Shown here piece after piece: positions 52,889 to 61,359 of a stretch of DNA of 64,000 nt. The notes below the pieces were generated by a model. The model was not told the DNA's origin. It searched no databases and saw nothing but the letters and a program-made list of their open reading frames with translations. The DNA is from Flavobacteriia bacterium (GTDB lineage: Bacteria; Bacteroidota; Bacteroidia; Flavobacteriales; Flavobacteriaceae). A program made the position numbers and the translations under genes. The DNA lies in assembly GCA_004293165.1 (NCBI GenBank), contig RDYL01000003.1:62001-126000 (forward strand), given 5' to 3'. How positions within the stretch are numbered: the stretch's first letter is position 1; each line of letters starts with the position of its first letter.

Positions 52889-55075
52889 ATGTCAACATTT
52901 CGTTTTCAAGCTTTAAGAAAAGCAACAGACAGAAAGCCAGTTCACGTAGAAGAATTGGATAGAAAATCAGTTATTTTTGGTAGTAATGTCTTTGGTGACA
53001 AAGCTATGCGACAATTTTTAACTCCAGATGCTTATAAAGCAGTTAAAGCAGCAGCTGACGGTGTTAAAATTGATAGAAAAATTGCAGACTATATTGCACT
53101 TGGGATGAAAGAATGGGCTTTGTCTAAAGGTGTGACACATTATACACATTGGTTTCAGCCATTAACAGGTACAACTGCTGAAAAGCACGATGCTTTTTTT
53201 GAAACATTCCCTGATGGAAGTGATCCAGTTGAAAAATTTGGAGGAAGTCAATTAGCACAACAAGAGCCAGATGCATCTTCTTTTCCAAATGGGGGAATTC
53301 GTAACACTTTTGAAGCGAGAGGTTACACAGCTTGGGATCCAACATCACCAGCATTTATTTTTGGAACAACTTTATGTATCCCAACAGTTTTCGTATCGTA
53401 TACAGGAGAAGCATTAGATAACAAAACGCCTTTATTAAGAGCGTTACATGCTATCGATTCAGCGGCTATCGACGTAGCAAAATATTTCGATAAAAACGTA
53501 AAAAGAGTAACACCAACTTTAGGTTGGGAACAAGAATATTTCTTGGTAGATAGCGCTTTAGCTTCATCAAGACCCGACTTATTAGCAACAGGAAGAACTT
53601 TATTAGGACACACTGCAGCTAAAGGGCAACAATTAGACGACCATTATTTTGGTTCAATTCCAACAAGAGTTTTAACTTATATGCGTGACTTAGAAAACGA
53701 ATGTATGTTATTAGGAATTCCAGTTAAAACACGTCACAATGAAGTAGCGCCTAACCAATTTGAGTTAGCACCTATCTTCGAAGAAACAAATTTAGCGGTA
53801 GATCACAATTCATTATTAATGGATGTGATGCAAAAAGTAGGAGAGCGTCACGATTTTAAAGTTTTATTCCACGAAAAACCATTCAAAGGTGTAAATGGTT
53901 CTGGAAAACACAATAACTGGTCATTAGCAACTGATACTGGAATTAACTTATTAAGTCCAGGAAAAACGCCAATGAGTAACTTACAATTCTTAACGTTTTT
54001 CATCAACACAATTAAAGCGGTTCATGACAACGAAGAATTATTGAGAGCGTCAATAGCTTCTGCAAGTAACGACCACCGTTTAGGAGCTAACGAAGCACCA
54101 CCAGCAATTATTTCGGTTTTCATCGGACAACAATTGACTAAAGTATTAGCGGAATTAGAAGGAGTTTCTCAAGGGAAATTATCTCCAGAAGAAAAAACAG
54201 ATTTAAAATTAAACGTAGTAGGAAAATTACCAGACGTTTTATTAGATAATACAGACAGAAACAGAACTTCTCCATTTGCTTTCACAGGAAACAAATTTGA
54301 GTTTAGAGCAGTTGGTTCTTCTGCAAATTGTGCGGTTTCTATGACTACTTTAAATACGATTGTAGCTAAACAATTAAAAGATTTCAAAATTGAGGTAGAT
54401 GCTTTAATTGAGAAAAATGATTTAAAGAAAGACGAAGCGATTTTCAATGTCTTGAGAGAATATATTAAAGGTACAAAAGCTATTTTATTTGAAGGCGACG
54501 GTTATAGCGATGCTTGGGAAAAAGAAGCTAAAAAACGTGGTTTAAGCAATCACAAAACAACACCTCAAGCATTAAAAGCAAAAGTTTCTAAAAAAACAAT
54601 TGAATTGTTTAGTGAAATGGGCGTAATGAATCATGTTGAAGTAGAATCACGTTACGAAATTGAATTGGAAGAATATGTGAAGAAAATCCAAATCGAAGGT
54701 CGTGTTTTAGGTGATATTGCTCGTAATCATGTGGTTCCAACAGCTATTCGTTACCAAAATGTGTTAATAGAAAACGTAAAAGGATTAAAAGAAATCTTTG
54801 GTAAAGACTTTGAAAAAATTGCTAAAGAACAAATTTCGTTAATCAAAGAAATTTCAGAACACATAGAAGGTATCAACACCAAAGTGGGAAAAATGACCGA
54901 CGAACGTAAAAAAGCAAACGCCTTAACAAGCACAGAAAAAATGGCGGATGCATACTGCGATAAAGTAAAACCTTACTTTGAAGAAATTCGTTACCACGCT
55001 GACAAATTAGAATTGTTAGTAGACGACGAACTTTGGACATTAACAAAATACAGAGAATTGTTATTTACCAAGTAA
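52889..55075 (+). CDS. glnN: Glutamine synthetase type III
   Basis: 728 aa, the size class of GSIII, which makes glutamine from glutamate, ammonia and ATP. Starts MSTFRFQALRKATDRKPV, as in Bacteroidota GSIII, with GSNVFGDKAMRQFL, PTLGWEQEYFLVD (metal site), RHNEVAPNQFELAPIFE, and the glutamate-binding NGSGKHNNWS loop near residue 330. The RLGANEAPPAI segment is GSIII-specific. Probably nitrogen-regulated; no site is identified. The terminator follows directly. Confidence 0.95.
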   Translation: MSTFRFQALRKATDRKPVHVEELDRKSVIFGSNVFGDKAMRQFLTPDAYKAVKAAADGVKIDRKIADYIALGMKEWALSKGVTHYTHWFQPLTGTTAEKHDAFFETFPDGSDPVEKFGGSQLAQQEPDASSFPNGGIRNTFEARGYTAWDPTSPAFIFGTTLCIPTVFVSYTGEALDNKTPLLRALHAIDSAAIDVAKYFDKNVKRVTPTLGWEQEYFLVDSALASSRPDLLATGRTLLGHTAAKGQQLDDHYFGSIPTRVLTYMRDLENECMLLGIPVKTRHNEVAPNQFELAPIFEETNLAVDHNSLLMDVMQKVGERHDFKVLFHEKPFKGVNGSGKHNNWSLATDTGINLLSPGKTPMSNLQFLTFFINTIKAVHDNEELLRASIASASNDHRLGANEAPPAIISVFIGQQLTKVLAELEGVSQGKLSPEEKTDLKLNVVGKLPDVLLDNTDRNRTSPFAFTGNKFEFRAVGSSANCAVSMTTLNTIVAKQLKDFKIEVDALIEKNDLKKDEAIFNVLREYIKGTKAILFEGDGYSDAWEKEAKKRGLSNHKTTPQALKAKVSKKTIELFSEMGVMNHVEVESRYEIELEEYVKKIQIEGRVLGDIARNHVVPTAIRYQNVLIENVKGLKEIFGKDFEKIAKEQISLIKEISEHIEGINTKVGKMTDERKKANALTSTEKMADAYCDKVKPYFEEIRYHADKLELLVDDELWTLTKYRELLFTK

Positions 55076-55085
55076 TTAGATATAG

Positions 55086-55115
55086 AAATCCCAATCGAAA
55101 GATTGGGATTTTTTT
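55086..55115 (+). terminator. Terminator of glnN
   Basis: AAATCCCAATC/GATTGGGATTT with a GAAA loop and seven T. Confidence 0.85.
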
Positions 55116-55138
55116 GTCTTATAAATAGCTATATAAAA

Positions 55139-55164
55139 AAAAGCACCTCTTTAGAGGTGCTTTT
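55139..55164. terminator. Terminator of tRNA-Tyr
   Basis: AAAAGCACCTCT/AGAGGTGCTTTT with a TT loop, one base from the 3' end of tRNA-Tyr on the minus strand. Confidence 0.8.
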
Positions 55165-55165
55165 G

Positions 55166-55247
55166 TGGGGAGAGCAGGATTCGAACCTGCGAAGATGTAA
55201 TCAGCGGATTTACAGTCCGCCCTCGTTGGCCGCTTGAGTATCTCCCC
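55166..55247 (-). tRNA. tRNA-Tyr(GTA)
   Basis: 82 nt on the minus strand. Acceptor GGGGAGA/TCTCCCC, anticodon stem GCGGA/TCCGC with loop CTGTAAA giving GTA, long variable arm, T arm GCAGGTTCGAATCCTGC. Single gene with its own promoter and terminator. Confidence 0.95.
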
Positions 55248-55278
55248 AAGCCATCATGCTTATTTGACTAAGCGGTTG

Positions 55279-55309
55279 CAAATATAGAATTGTTTTTTAT
55301 TCCTGCAAA
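55279..55309 (-). promoter_or_regulatory. Promoter of tRNA-Tyr
   Basis: TTTG (55309-55306), 19 nt, TATATTTG (55286-55279): a full match to the Bacteroidota consensus, 31 bp before the tRNA 5' end. Confidence 0.75.
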
Positions 55310-55365
55310 GTTATTTTCTACTATTTTGCAGACTATTTTATAACTTTCTGTAAATGAAAAACATA

Positions 55366-55393
55366 AAAAAAATCTTCTTCGGAAGATTTTTTT
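55366..55393 (-). terminator. Terminator of the TlpA-like gene
   Basis: AATCTTC/GAAGATT stem with a TTCG tetraloop (read on the plus strand), flanked by A and T runs, 21 bp after the stop at 55414. Confidence 0.75.
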
Positions 55394-55413
55394 AAATATA
55401 GTTTGTGTAGGAA

Positions 55414-56538
55414 TTATTTAACTCCTAAAAGTTCTTTTACTTTCGCTTTTAGAGCATCACCTCTTAAATCTTTTGCAACAATAGTTCCTTTAGCATCTAA
55501 AATAAAAGTAGCTGGAATTGCTTGAACATTGTATTTTTTAGCAATAGGATCTTCCCAAAATTTAAGATTAGAAACATGTGCCCAAGTTAATTTGTCTTTA
55601 GCAATAGCTTCCTTCCATTTAGCAGCGTCTTTGTCTAAAGAAACCCCAATAATATTTAAACCTTGTGCGTGAAATTCATTATATAAAGCAACCACATTAG
55701 GATTTTCAGCTCTACAAGGACCACACCAAGAAGCCCAAAAATCAATAATAGTAACTTTTCCTAAAGTTTCTTTTAACGAAACTGTTTTCCCGTCAGGAGT
55801 AGGTCCCGAAAATAAAGGTGCTGGTTTACCTATAACAATAGCAGTCATAGCATCTAAAGTAGTTTTAATTTTCTTACCACTTTTAGTAGCAGCTAATTCC
55901 TTACTTAAACCATTATAGTACGATTTAACTTCTTCTGGAGTTAAATACTGTCTCATTAAAAAATTCTCTAATAACAATACAGATAAATAAGCATCCGGAT
56001 TTTCTTTTATAAATTTCTTAGAATAATTATTCATTTCATCCTGAAACTTTTTATATTCTTTTAATAATTTATTAACCGTAACGGTATCGTTGCTCATACG
56101 GGCTTTTTGCATAGCAGGACCGTTGCTTTTTTCAAATTTTACAACTTTTTCAGAAATCACTCTGGTTTCAGTATTAAATTGTTGAAACTTATCATTATTT
56201 GGAGTTCCGCCTAAAGTAGATTTATGAATCGAATCTTTAACAATATCAACAGTAATATTTCCTTCTTCTAAAATAATAGGTAAATTAATTTCTTCACCTT
56301 CAAATCGAATAAAACCAATGTCAATACCATCTGTAATACCTTGTAGTTCAAACTTTCCATCAGTAACAACAGCGGTATCTTTAGCGGTAGAACCCGTTTC
56401 AGTTTGTATTTCTACAAATACTTTTTTTCCATCTTTAATTCCAGCAGCTTTACCAGAAATTAAAAACTCATTATCTTTAAGATTGTTACACGAAACAACC
56501 AAAAGCATAGAAGCAACAATAAGTACTATTTTTTTCAT
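55414..56538 (-). CDS. TlpA-like thioredoxin lipoprotein (DUF4369 plus AhpC/TSA-type)
   Basis: 374 aa. Lipobox at VVSCN, then a DUF4369-type N-terminal domain (about 25-130), a helical linker (about 140-230), and a thioredoxin-fold domain with the WCGPC active site in FWASWCGPCRAEN (about residue 270). A TlpA family disulfide reductase anchored in the envelope, probably reducing cytochrome or other periplasmic thiols. Single gene, upstream of and divergent from rpsA. Confidence 0.9.
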   Translation of the reverse strand: MKKIVLIVASMLLVVSCNNLKDNEFLISGKAAGIKDGKKVFVEIQTETGSTAKDTAVVTDGKFELQGITDGIDIGFIRFEGEEINLPIILEEGNITVDIVKDSIHKSTLGGTPNNDKFQQFNTETRVISEKVVKFEKSNGPAMQKARMSNDTVTVNKLLKEYKKFQDEMNNYSKKFIKENPDAYLSVLLLENFLMRQYLTPEEVKSYYNGLSKELAATKSGKKIKTTLDAMTAIVIGKPAPLFSGPTPDGKTVSLKETLGKVTIIDFWASWCGPCRAENPNVVALYNEFHAQGLNIIGVSLDKDAAKWKEAIAKDKLTWAHVSNLKFWEDPIAKKYNVQAIPATFILDAKGTIVAKDLRGDALKAKVKELLGVK

Positions 56539-56629
56539 TTTATCAATTAAATTTCTGCAAATGTATTTAAAATTACTTATTTTAAAAAATATAAATAGTA
56601 TTCAAACCATAAAAACTAGTGGTAAAGGT

Positions 56630-56660
56630 TTTGTAAATCAAAAATATAGTTGTAATTTTG
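56630..56660 (+). promoter_or_regulatory. rpsA promoter
   Basis: TTTG (56630-56633), 19 nt, TAATTTTG (56653-56660): full consensus match. Transcription would start near 56667, leaving a leader of about 110 nt. Confidence 0.75.
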
Positions 56661-56778
56661 CACACCTTTTGGCGAATAGCGTTTCCTTTAGGTATCAATC
56701 ATTTACGTAAAACACTGCTGTTGTTTTCTAATCGCATCAAGAAACGCAAGAATCACGGCATACAAATTTTTAATCAGC
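56661..56778 (+). promoter_or_regulatory. rpsA leader, possible structured control region
   Basis: 118 nt between promoter and start, long for this genome. GCGTTTC (56679-56685) is the reverse complement of GAAACGC (56741-56747), closing a 55-nt loop. No ORF. An S1-binding or ribosomal-protein leader is plausible. Confidence 0.45.
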
Positions 56779-58548
56779 ATGTCTGAAATTAACAAAACAC
56801 AAGAAGAGTTTTTAGCGAATTTTAACTGGCATAACTTCCAAGAAGGAATTGATCCAGTAGATGAAAAAAACTTACAAGAATTTGAAGATCTAGTAACTAA
56901 AACATTCATCGCTACAGATCAAGAAGAAGTAGTAGAAGGAGTAGTAGTTAGAATTACAGAAAGAGATGCAATTGTAGACATCAACGCTAAATCTGAAGGT
57001 GTTATTTCTTTAAACGAATTCCGTTACAATCCAAACTTAAAAGTTGGTGATAAAGTAGAAGTACTTATCGACGTTCGTGAAGATAAAACAGGTCAATTAG
57101 TATTATCTCACAGAAAAGCTAGAACTATCAAAGCATGGGATAGAGTTATTTCTGCTAACGAAACAGGTGAAATCGTGAACGGTTTCGTTAAATGTAGAAC
57201 TAAAGGTGGTATGATTGTAGATGTTTTCGGAATTGAAGCATTCTTACCAGGATCACAAATTGATGTGAAACCTATCCGTGATTACGATCAATATGTGAAC
57301 AAAACTATGGAATTCAAAGTAGTTAAAATTAACCACGAATTCAAAAACGTAGTAGTATCTCACAAAGCGCTTATCGAAGCTGATATTGAAGTACAGAAAA
57401 AAGAAATTATTGGTCAATTAGAAAAAGGACAAGTATTAGAAGGTGTTGTTAAAAACATTACTTCTTACGGTGTATTTATCGACTTAGGTGGTGTAGATGG
57501 ATTAATCCATATTACAGACTTATCTTGGTCAAGAATCAATCACCCAAGCGAAGTTCTTGAATTAGATCAAAAATTAAACGTGGTAATCCTTGATTTCGAT
57601 GATGAGAAAACAAGAATCCAATTAGGTTTAAAACAATTAAACGCTCATCCATGGGATGCTTTAGGAGCTGAATTAAAAGTCGGTGATAAAGTAAAAGGTA
57701 AAGTAGTTGTTTTAGCTGATTACGGTGCTTTCATCGAAGTTGCTGAAGGTGTAGAAGGTTTAATCCACGTTTCTGAAATGTCTTGGTCTACTCACTTAAG
57801 AAGTGCTCAAGATTTCATGAAAATTGGAGACGAGGTTGAAGCAGTTGTTTTAACTTTAGATAGAGACGAAAGAAAAATGTCTTTAGGTATCAAACAAATG
57901 ACGCAAGATCCATGGACTGATATCACTGCTAAATACCCAGTAGGTTCTAAACACACTGGAATAGTTAGAAACTTTACTAACTTCGGAATTTTCGTAGAGC
58001 TAGAAGAAGGTATCGATGGTTTAGTATACATCTCTGATTTATCTTGGACTAAGAAAATCAAACACCCATCTGAATTTGTAAACGTAGGTGAAAAATTAGA
58101 CGTAGTTGTATTAGAATTAGACGTTGAAGGTCGTAAATTATCTTTAGGTCACAAACAAACTACTGCTAACCCTTGGGATAAATACGAAGATGCATTCGCT
58201 GTTGGAACTATTCACAACGGAACTATTGCTGAAATCGTTGACAAAGGAGCTACTGTAGAATTTGGTGACGATATCGTTGCTTTCATTCCTACACGTCACT
58301 TAGAAAAAGAAGACGGTAAAAAATTGAAAAAAGGAGATACTGCTGACTTTAAAGTTATTGAGTTCAATAAAGAATTCAAAAGAGTAGTAGCTTCTCATAC
58401 AGCTATCTTCAGAGAAGAAGAAGAGAAAAACGTTAAAGCTGCTGTTGAAACTACATCAAATAGTTCAGCGCAACAAACATCTACTTTAGGTGATAACAAC
58501 GACATTCTTGCTGAATTAAAAGCTAAAATGGAAAAAGGAGGTAAATAA
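56779..58548 (+). CDS. rpsA: 30S ribosomal protein S1
   Basis: 589 aa with about six S1 RNA-binding repeats starting near residue 50, each seen as a G-x-V-x-x-I-x-x-x-G-x-F/V-I/V-D/E-L pattern (for example VLEGVVKNITSYGVFIDLG and KGKVVVLADYGAFIEVAEG). Recruits mRNA to the ribosome, especially relevant here since SD sites are absent. The acidic N-terminal extension (EEFLANFNWHNFQEGID) and serine-rich C-terminus are usual in Bacteroidota. Confidence 0.95.
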   Translation: MSEINKTQEEFLANFNWHNFQEGIDPVDEKNLQEFEDLVTKTFIATDQEEVVEGVVVRITERDAIVDINAKSEGVISLNEFRYNPNLKVGDKVEVLIDVREDKTGQLVLSHRKARTIKAWDRVISANETGEIVNGFVKCRTKGGMIVDVFGIEAFLPGSQIDVKPIRDYDQYVNKTMEFKVVKINHEFKNVVVSHKALIEADIEVQKKEIIGQLEKGQVLEGVVKNITSYGVFIDLGGVDGLIHITDLSWSRINHPSEVLELDQKLNVVILDFDDEKTRIQLGLKQLNAHPWDALGAELKVGDKVKGKVVVLADYGAFIEVAEGVEGLIHVSEMSWSTHLRSAQDFMKIGDEVEAVVLTLDRDERKMSLGIKQMTQDPWTDITAKYPVGSKHTGIVRNFTNFGIFVELEEGIDGLVYISDLSWTKKIKHPSEFVNVGEKLDVVVLELDVEGRKLSLGHKQTTANPWDKYEDAFAVGTIHNGTIAEIVDKGATVEFGDDIVAFIPTRHLEKEDGKKLKKGDTADFKVIEFNKEFKRVVASHTAIFREEEEKNVKAAVETTSNSSAQQTSTLGDNNDILAELKAKMEKGGK

Positions 58549-58570
58549 TCTCTAAATTTCTAAATATTTT

Positions 58571-58600
58571 AAATCCCGAAAGAAATTTCGGGATTTTTTA
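58571..58600 (+). terminator. Terminator of rpsA
   Basis: AAATCCCGAAA/TTTCGGGATTT stem with a GAAA loop and T run. Confidence 0.85.
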
Positions 58601-58651
58601 TTGTGTAGTATATTTGTTTATCGTAATATTGTAATATAATAATTTAATAAG

Positions 58652-58740
58652 ATTGTTAAAAACGTCAGTTAGAGTGATTTTATAAAGTAAGAATGCTAAT
58701 TTTTACTTTATAAATGGTATCGAGAACCGTTTTTAACAAT
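58652..58740. repeat. Nested inverted repeats upstream of the ars operon
   Basis: Outer arms ATTGTTAAAAACG (58652-58664) and CGTTTTTAACAAT (58728-58740), and inner arms TTATAAAGTAA (58680-58690) and TTACTTTATAA (58703-58713), all perfect. It can form one long hairpin or cruciform. It may be a short mobile (MITE-like) repeat or an operator for arsR. Confidence 0.65.
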
Positions 58741-58765
58741 TATACCAAACAAGTAAATTTTAATC

Positions 58766-59089
58766 ATGGGAGCATCTAAATCAGAATCCTTTTCAGTAGA
58801 ACAAAACGAAATGGCAACCTTATTCAAAGCCTTGTCACATCCAGCTCGTATAGCTATTGTCGACTATTTGTTAACTGTAGATACCTGTATTTGTGGCGAT
58901 ATCGTAAACGAATTACCGCTAGCACAACCTACAATTTCACAACACTTAAAAGAACTTAAAAACGCCAACATCATCAAAGGAACCATCGAGGGAACCGCTA
59001 TATGCTATTGCATCAATCCGGATACAATTGATAAAATAGAAAATCACTTTGGTATAATTCGTCATAAGTTAAAAAGCAAATGTTGCTAA
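58766..59089 (+). CDS. arsR: ArsR-family arsenic-responsive repressor
   Basis: 107 aa winged helix. ALSHPARIAIVDYLLTVDTCICGDIV carries a CxC metalloid site in the third helix (Cys in TCIC), and the recognition helix is LAQPTISQHLKELK. The final residues KSKCC add two more cysteines. Represses the ars genes until arsenite binds. First of the operon DUF6428-arsC-acr3. Confidence 0.9.
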   Translation: MGASKSESFSVEQNEMATLFKALSHPARIAIVDYLLTVDTCICGDIVNELPLAQPTISQHLKELKNANIIKGTIEGTAICYCINPDTIDKIENHFGIIRHKLKSKCC

Positions 59090-59097
59090 TTTTCTCT

Positions 59098-59122
59098 TGT
59101 CACCCTGAGCGAAGTCGAAGGG
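59098..59122. repeat. Short dispersed repeat of the CCCTGAGCGAAGTCGAAGGG type
   Basis: CCCTGAGCGAAGTCGAAGGG with CCCT/AGGG ends, in the 56-bp gap between arsR and the DUF6428 gene. The sequence is a very common intergenic repeat in Bacteroidota as I recall it. It could fold into a small hairpin. Confidence 0.55.
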
Positions 59123-59145
59123 ATTTAATCTTAATACTTTAAATT

Positions 59146-59622
59146 ATGAAATTATCAGAAATCAAAAACCAACTAAAAAACTTAACTACAATTGCCTTTC
59201 AATTACCAAATGGTGATTTAGTACCCAATCATTTCCATGTAACGGAAGTAGGTAAAATTACTAAACATTTCATCGATTGTGGAGGTGTTGTCCGCACAGA
59301 AGAAGTAGCCAACTTCCAACTTTGGGAAGCCAATGATTACGACCACAGATTACATCCTGAAAAATTGGTTCATATTATTGAATTGTCAGAAGCTAAATTA
59401 CAAATTCCAGATTTAGAAATCGAAGTCGAATACCAAATGAAGGAAACCATCGGAAAATTCAGTTTAGATTTCGACGGAACTAACTTCCAATTGAAATCAA
59501 AACTAACCGATTGTTTAGCAAAAGACAACTGCGGTATTCCACCAGAAAAAATGAAAATCAAAATAGGCGAGTGGAAACCAAAAGAAACCTCTTGTTGCAC
59601 ACCAGATTCGGGTTGTTGTTAA
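59146..59622 (+). CDS. DUF6428 protein of the arsenic operon
   Basis: 158 aa, a family usually found in Bacteroidota ars operons. Two related halves rich in beta strands (FHVTEVGKITKHFIDCGG; LHPEKLVHIIELSEAKL), then a cysteine-rich tail ETSCCTPDSGCC, which could bind arsenite or act as a metallochaperone. No measured function that I know. Between arsR and arsC on the same strand. Confidence 0.85.
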   Translation: MKLSEIKNQLKNLTTIAFQLPNGDLVPNHFHVTEVGKITKHFIDCGGVVRTEEVANFQLWEANDYDHRLHPEKLVHIIELSEAKLQIPDLEIEVEYQMKETIGKFSLDFDGTNFQLKSKLTDCLAKDNCGIPPEKMKIKIGEWKPKETSCCTPDSGCC

Positions 59623-59681
59623 TTTTTTTAATTTAATAGTAGCTAATCACTAATTACTTTTCACTATTCACTTAAATAATT

Positions 59682-60293
59682 ATGTTAGAAAATCTTTCAA
59701 AAACCATCGAATTAATTACTAAAATTGCAGTTTCAGACGAACGTAAAGCAATTTTAAAGCCACTAGCAGATTACATTCAAAACAAAGTCAATAATAATGA
59801 AGAGATTCGTTTGAACTTCATTTGTACACACAATTCCAGAAGAAGTCATTTATCGCAAATTTGGGCACAAACTATGGCGTTTCATTTCGGAATCAAGAAT
59901 GTATATTGCTATTCTGGCGGAACGGAAGCCACAGCCATGTTTCCAAAAGTAGGCGAAACCTTAATAAATCAAGGATTTCAAATTCAGAAGTTAAGCCTAG
60001 AACAAAATCCAGTTTATGCAGTAAAATTCGATGACAATCAACATCCAATCATCTGTTTTTCAAAAGCGTATTTCGATGATTTTAATCCGAAAAACAACTT
60101 TGGAGCCATCATGACTTGCAATAACGCCGACGAAGGTTGTCCCATGGTTTTTGGTGCAGAAGCTAGATTCCCAATCAAATATGACGATCCAAAAGCATTT
60201 GATGGTACGGATCTAATGAACGAAAAATATGCAGAACGTAGTATACAAATTGCCAGCGAAATGCTTTTTGTGTTTTCTCAAATAAAAAAGTAA
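59682..60293 (+). CDS. arsC: Arsenate reductase-like low-molecular-weight phosphatase
   Basis: 203 aa, longer than the 130-140 aa typical of LMW-PTP-type ArsC. The P-loop is FICTHNSRRSHLSQIW (C-x5-R, with a catalytic Cys about residue 47), and further cysteines occur in MTCNNADEGCP, probably for the thioredoxin-coupled disulfide relay. Reduces arsenate to arsenite for export. Starts 59 bp after the DUF6428 gene and ends 4 bp before acr3. Confidence 0.88.
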   Translation: MLENLSKTIELITKIAVSDERKAILKPLADYIQNKVNNNEEIRLNFICTHNSRRSHLSQIWAQTMAFHFGIKNVYCYSGGTEATAMFPKVGETLINQGFQIQKLSLEQNPVYAVKFDDNQHPIICFSKAYFDDFNPKNNFGAIMTCNNADEGCPMVFGAEARFPIKYDDPKAFDGTDLMNEKYAERSIQIASEMLFVFSQIKK

Positions 60294-60297
60294 TAAA

Positions 60298-61329
60298 ATG
60301 AAAAAACGATTAGGATTTTTAGACCGTTATTTAACCCTTTGGATTTTCTTAGCGATGTTAATTGGTGTTGCCATTGGATATTTTATTCCCAATTCAGCTG
60401 ATTTTATCAATTCATTTTCATCTGGAACTACCAATGTTCCGTTGGCAATTGGCTTGATTTTAATGATGTATCCACCCTTAACCAAAATCGATTTTTCAAA
60501 AGTGCCGCAAATGTTTGAAAAGCCAAAGTTGTTATCGGCTTCGTTTATTATCACTTGGATTGTAGGTCCTTTTTTAATGTTTTTATTGGCGACTTTCTTT
60601 TTGAAAGACTATCCAGAATATATGACGGGATTGATTATCATCGGAATTGCGCCTTGTATTGCCATGGTTATCGTTTGGAATGAACTTGCCGAAGGAAACA
60701 GAGAATTAACTGCTGGTTTAATCGGAATTAATAGTTTGTTGCAAGTGTTTTTCTTCAGTTTGTATGCTTATTTCTATTTAGAAATCATGTTACCTTTATT
60801 TGGAATCAAAGAGTTAGCATTAAATATCACTATTTCAGAAATTGCTCAAACAGTTGGAATCTATTTAGGAATTCCGTTTGCATTAGCAGTTATGAGTCGT
60901 TTTGCGATTAAAAGATATTTAGGAGATAAGTTTTTCAATCAAACGTTTATTCCATTTGTTTCTCCAATTACGTTAATAGCACTTTTATTCACGATTGTAG
61001 TGATGTTCAGTTTAAAAGGCGAAATGATTGTAGATTTACCAATGGATGTGGTTAGAATTGCTATTCCTTTAGTCATTTTCTTTGCGATTATGTTCTTCTT
61101 GATGTTTTTTGTAGCGAAGAAAATAGGAGCTAGTTATAGAGATACAGTAGCGTTGTCGTTTACCGCTTCAGGAAATAACTTTGAGTTAGCTATTGCAGTT
61201 TCCATCGGTGTTTTCGGAATCAATAGCGGACAAGCATTTGCGGGTGTTATCGGACCGTTAGTTGAAGTTCCTGCTTTGATAATCTTAGTAAATGTAGCCT
61301 TTTGGTTGAGAAAGAAATATTTTAAATAA
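60298..61329 (+). CDS. acr3: Arsenite efflux transporter, Acr3 family
   Basis: 343 aa with about ten membrane helices. The Cys in GIAPCIAMVIVWNELAEGN (about residue 120) is the arsenite-binding Cys of Acr3, with a conserved glutamate after it; the SFTASGNNFELAIAV segment is the Acr3 helix signature. Exports arsenite across the inner membrane, last gene of the operon and ended by the terminator at 61329. Confidence 0.93.
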   Translation: MKKRLGFLDRYLTLWIFLAMLIGVAIGYFIPNSADFINSFSSGTTNVPLAIGLILMMYPPLTKIDFSKVPQMFEKPKLLSASFIITWIVGPFLMFLLATFFLKDYPEYMTGLIIIGIAPCIAMVIVWNELAEGNRELTAGLIGINSLLQVFFFSLYAYFYLEIMLPLFGIKELALNITISEIAQTVGIYLGIPFALAVMSRFAIKRYLGDKFFNQTFIPFVSPITLIALLFTIVVMFSLKGEMIVDLPMDVVRIAIPLVIFFAIMFFLMFFVAKKIGASYRDTVALSFTASGNNFELAIAVSIGVFGINSGQAFAGVIGPLVEVPALIILVNVAFWLRKKYFK

Positions 61330-61356
61330 AAAAACGCTCTTTTAAGAGCGTTTTTT
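61329..61356. terminator. Bidirectional terminator
   Basis: AAAAAACGCTCTT/AAGAGCGTTTTTT stem with a TT loop between the convergent acr3 and lipase genes. Confidence 0.85.
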
Positions 61357-61359
61357 GTT

